A stretch of 7,627 nt of DNA from RGIG6353 sp045535585 (GTDB lineage: Bacteria; Bacillota; Clostridia; Oscillospirales; SIG627). Below are positions 5,923 to 7,627 of this stretch, in pieces. Made by a program: the position numbers and the translations under genes. The notes under the pieces were generated by a model. It saw only the letters and a program-made list of their open reading frames with translations. It ran no database searches and had not been told where the DNA came from. The DNA lies in NCBI GenBank assembly GCA_045535585.1, contig JAZSLY010000064.1:1-7627 (forward strand), written 5' to 3'. How positions within the stretch are numbered: the first letter of the stretch is position 1; each line of letters starts with the position of its first letter.

Positions 5923-7281
5923 ATGTTAACAAAAAGTAAATTCTCATACGATGCTCAAATTTCTAATAAAATTTGTCTCATTCTCGGCATAGGCGGTGTC
6001 AGTATGTCCTCCATAGCGCTTCTGCTTCAGGATATGGGATATACCGTTCAGGGCTATGACCGAAGCCACGGTCAGTACACCGACCTTGTGGAAAAGTGCG
6101 GCATCCCCGTAGTATACGGAGACGATATTCCAGCCCTTGATAACGTGGGACTTATAGTATATACTGCGGCGATAAAGCCAAACCATCCCATACTTATGCT
6201 TGCCGAAAAGAAGGGCGTGCCGTCGGTAGTGCGTGCAAAATTCCTTGGTGAATTGATGCTCTGCTACAAGAACAGAGTTGGTATCTGCGGAACTCACGGA
6301 AAGTCCACTACTTCGGGAATGATATCGCAAATTCTCCTTATGGCAAACACCGACCCCACGGTTATGATAGGTGCTGACCTGCCTCTTATCAATTCGGGCT
6401 TGAATATTGGCTCGGAGGAGATGTTCGTTTTTGAGGCTTGCGAATATCAGGATTCCTTTTTATCCTTCTTCCCCACCATTTCGGTAGTGCTCAACGTGGA
6501 GCTGGACCACACCGATTACTTTTTAAGTCTTGACCAGATGAAAGCTTCTTATTCAAAATTTATAGAAGCGTCGGAATATTCCGTGGTTTCTATGGACTCC
6601 GAAAACGCCGTGGACTGTGTCAGGGGATACAAGGGTAAGCTTACGTATTTTTCCACCCGTGACGAAAACGCCGACCTCTACGCCAAAAACATTATCCAAA
6701 AAAGAGGTAAGGCGGAGTTTGACGCGTATTACAAGGGAGAATTTTTCCATCATTTTGCGCTGAACGTGCCGGGTGTCTTTCAAGTCTCCAACACCCTCGC
6801 GGCGATAGGCGTTTCAATCCTTCTTGGAATTGACCGTGAGGATATTTCCAACGCCCTCCTTACCTTTGGCGGAGTGGGACGGCGTTTCCAGTTCAGAAAG
6901 TCGCTGAATGGTGCGGATATTTACGACGACTACGCCCATCATCCCGACGAAATCAAAGCTACTCTTTCTGCCGCAAAGGAAATGACCGACGGGCGTGTGA
7001 TTGCGGTGTATCAGCCTCACACCTACACCCGTACCAACGACTTTTTCAAGGAATTTACTCTTTCCTTTGACCACTGTGACGAGGTTATTTTCGCCGATAT
7101 CTACGCCGCAAGAGAGAAAAACACCTGCGGAATTTCGTCGAAAAACCTTGCCGATGCAACGAAAAACGGAAAATATCTCGGCGGCTTTGACGAGATATCA
7201 AAGTACGTGAGAGACACTGTAAAGAAGGACGACCTCGTCATCATTATGGGCGCGGGGGATATAATCAATTTAGAGATATAA
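5923..7281 (+). CDS. murC: UDP-N-acetylmuramate--L-alanine ligase MurC
   Basis: MurC joins L-alanine to UDP-MurNAc using ATP, the first peptide-forming step of peptidoglycan synthesis in the cytoplasm. The 452-residue protein has the three Mur-ligase domains. The N-terminal UDP-binding Rossmann part has GIGGVSMS (22-29). The ATPase domain has the P-loop GTHGKSTT (123-130), EACE (171-174) and NVELDHTD (191-198). The C-terminal domain has GVGRRFQ (317-323), DDYAHHPDEI (335-344), QPHTYTRT (364-371), DIYAAREK (392-399) and GAGDI (443-447). Ser replaces the usual Gly in GIGGxGMS, and Thr replaces Arg in QPHRY; both look like lineage variation. The start is ATG 5923 with a modest AAGGTG site (5912-5917). 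An in-frame upstream start at 5686 would run antisense through spoVG and adds unrelated sequence. Mpl is the nearest alternative, but the DYAHHP and EACEYQDSF contexts favour MurC. Confidence 0.92.
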   Translation: MLTKSKFSYDAQISNKICLILGIGGVSMSSIALLLQDMGYTVQGYDRSHGQYTDLVEKCGIPVVYGDDIPALDNVGLIVYTAAIKPNHPILMLAEKKGVPSVVRAKFLGELMLCYKNRVGICGTHGKSTTSGMISQILLMANTDPTVMIGADLPLINSGLNIGSEEMFVFEACEYQDSFLSFFPTISVVLNVELDHTDYFLSLDQMKASYSKFIEASEYSVVSMDSENAVDCVRGYKGKLTYFSTRDENADLYAKNIIQKRGKAEFDAYYKGEFFHHFALNVPGVFQVSNTLAAIGVSILLGIDREDISNALLTFGGVGRRFQFRKSLNGADIYDDYAHHPDEIKATLSAAKEMTDGRVIAVYQPHTYTRTNDFFKEFTLSFDHCDEVIFADIYAAREKNTCGISSKNLADATKNGKYLGGFDEISKYVRDTVKKDDLVIIMGAGDIINLEI

Positions 7282-7301
7282 TCGTTTGGCAGAAACGCAA
7301 G

Positions 7302-7332
7302 AGTCCTGCGGGAAACACCCGCAGGGCTTTTT
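7302..7332 (+). terminator. Intrinsic terminator of murC
   Basis: AGTCCTGCGGG (7302-7312), loop AAACA, CCCGCAGGGCT (7318-7328) forms an 11-pair stem with one wobble, followed by five Ts (7328-7332). It begins 20 bases after the murC stop. A small hairpin, CGTTT/AAACG (7283-7297), lies between. This is a textbook strong terminator, so murC is probably the end of its transcript. Confidence 0.93.
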
Positions 7333-7627
7333 GCTTAATAATTACTTCAATATCTTTTTTAATTAAAATGACCTATCTATTATTTTCATTTCAGGAATAA
7401 TCTCTTTTAGAGCTTTTCCGTTCAGCTTATACTCGAGAAGAAGCTCTGCGGTGAAATATACTTTTTCACTGTCCTAATTATAGAATTCAATTATGCTTAT
7501 TTCGTTATAATATCATAAATTCAAGGCTTTTTCAACCTCAAATCCAATATATCATATCAATAGTATGACATACAATGACATCCCACTTACATTGATTGAC
7601 AATTTTTAATAATAATTACCCTCCTCT
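7333..7627. other. AT-rich intergenic stretch at right edge
   Basis: These ~295 bases are visibly richer in A and T than the genes to the left. Apart from the possible remnant at 7363-7473, I see no gene. TATAAT occurs at 7506-7511 and TTGACA at 7596-7601, but neither has a properly spaced partner. ATGACAT is repeated at 7565-7571 and 7575-7581. CCTCCTCT at the very edge reads AGAGGAGG on the minus strand but has no start codon at a suitable distance. Confidence 0.5.
7363..7473 (-). pseudogene. Possible 3' remnant of an unidentified gene
   Basis: The minus strand is open for 36 codons before TAA and encodes a coding-like peptide beginning DSEKVYFTAELLLEYKLNG and ending IIDRSF. It has no usable start codon or ribosome binding site. 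A TAG lies directly upstream (plus 7474-7476), and the other two frames are also closed above it. That fits the tail of a decayed gene, but an opening this short may be chance. I recognise no family. Confidence 0.2.

Overview
The window carries a complete six-gene rnf operon, read left to right as rnfC-rnfD-rnfG-rnfE-rnfA-rnfB (330-5235). A leftward spoVG (5451-5738) and a rightward murC (5923-7281) follow. The gene order CDGEAB, the strong AGGAGG-type ribosome binding sites, the spoVG gene and the moderate GC content point to an anaerobic Firmicute of the class Clostridia, probably an uncultured gut-type lineage. That placement is inferred from gene content; no 16S or other marker is present.

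Layout. Bases 1-300 hold no credible gene. They contain two consecutive long imperfect palindromes (20-125 and 136-241) and a smaller hairpin (241-264), separated by TTCGA-containing junctions about 120 bases apart. They look like a cluster of extragenic palindromic or MITE-like repeats, cut by the left edge of the window. A TATAAT box at 295-300, just right of the repeats, is the likely start of rnf transcription. The six rnf genes are tightly packed: the gap before rnfD is 28 bases, rnfD and rnfG overlap by 14, and the remaining gaps are 0-13 bases. The 215-base gap between the convergent rnfB and spoVG has a two-way terminator next to spoVG. It also has a second hairpin with a U-tract that works only on the minus strand, at the end of a possible small structured RNA. 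spoVG and murC diverge from a 184-base promoter region. murC ends in a strong intrinsic terminator. The last ~295 bases are AT-rich, with only a possible 36-codon gene remnant on the minus strand.

How the genes work together. Rnf is a membrane ferredoxin:NAD+ oxidoreductase that couples electron flow to Na+ or H+ export. RnfB (multiple [4Fe-4S] clusters) takes electrons from ferredoxin. RnfA and RnfE form the membrane core with paired cysteines. RnfD and RnfG carry predicted threonine-linked FMN. RnfC (two [4Fe-4S] clusters and a nucleotide/FMN domain) delivers electrons to NAD+. Every motif needed for function is visible and none of the six genes looks broken. The flavin transferase ApbE, needed to load FMN on RnfD and RnfG, is not in the window. 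SpoVG is an RNA/DNA-binding regulator and MurC adds L-alanine to UDP-MurNAc in peptidoglycan synthesis; neither is functionally tied to Rnf.

The coding content is ordinary and well known. The parts worth a second look are the palindrome cluster upstream of rnf, the minus-strand structured element between rnfB and spoVG, and the AT-rich right end.
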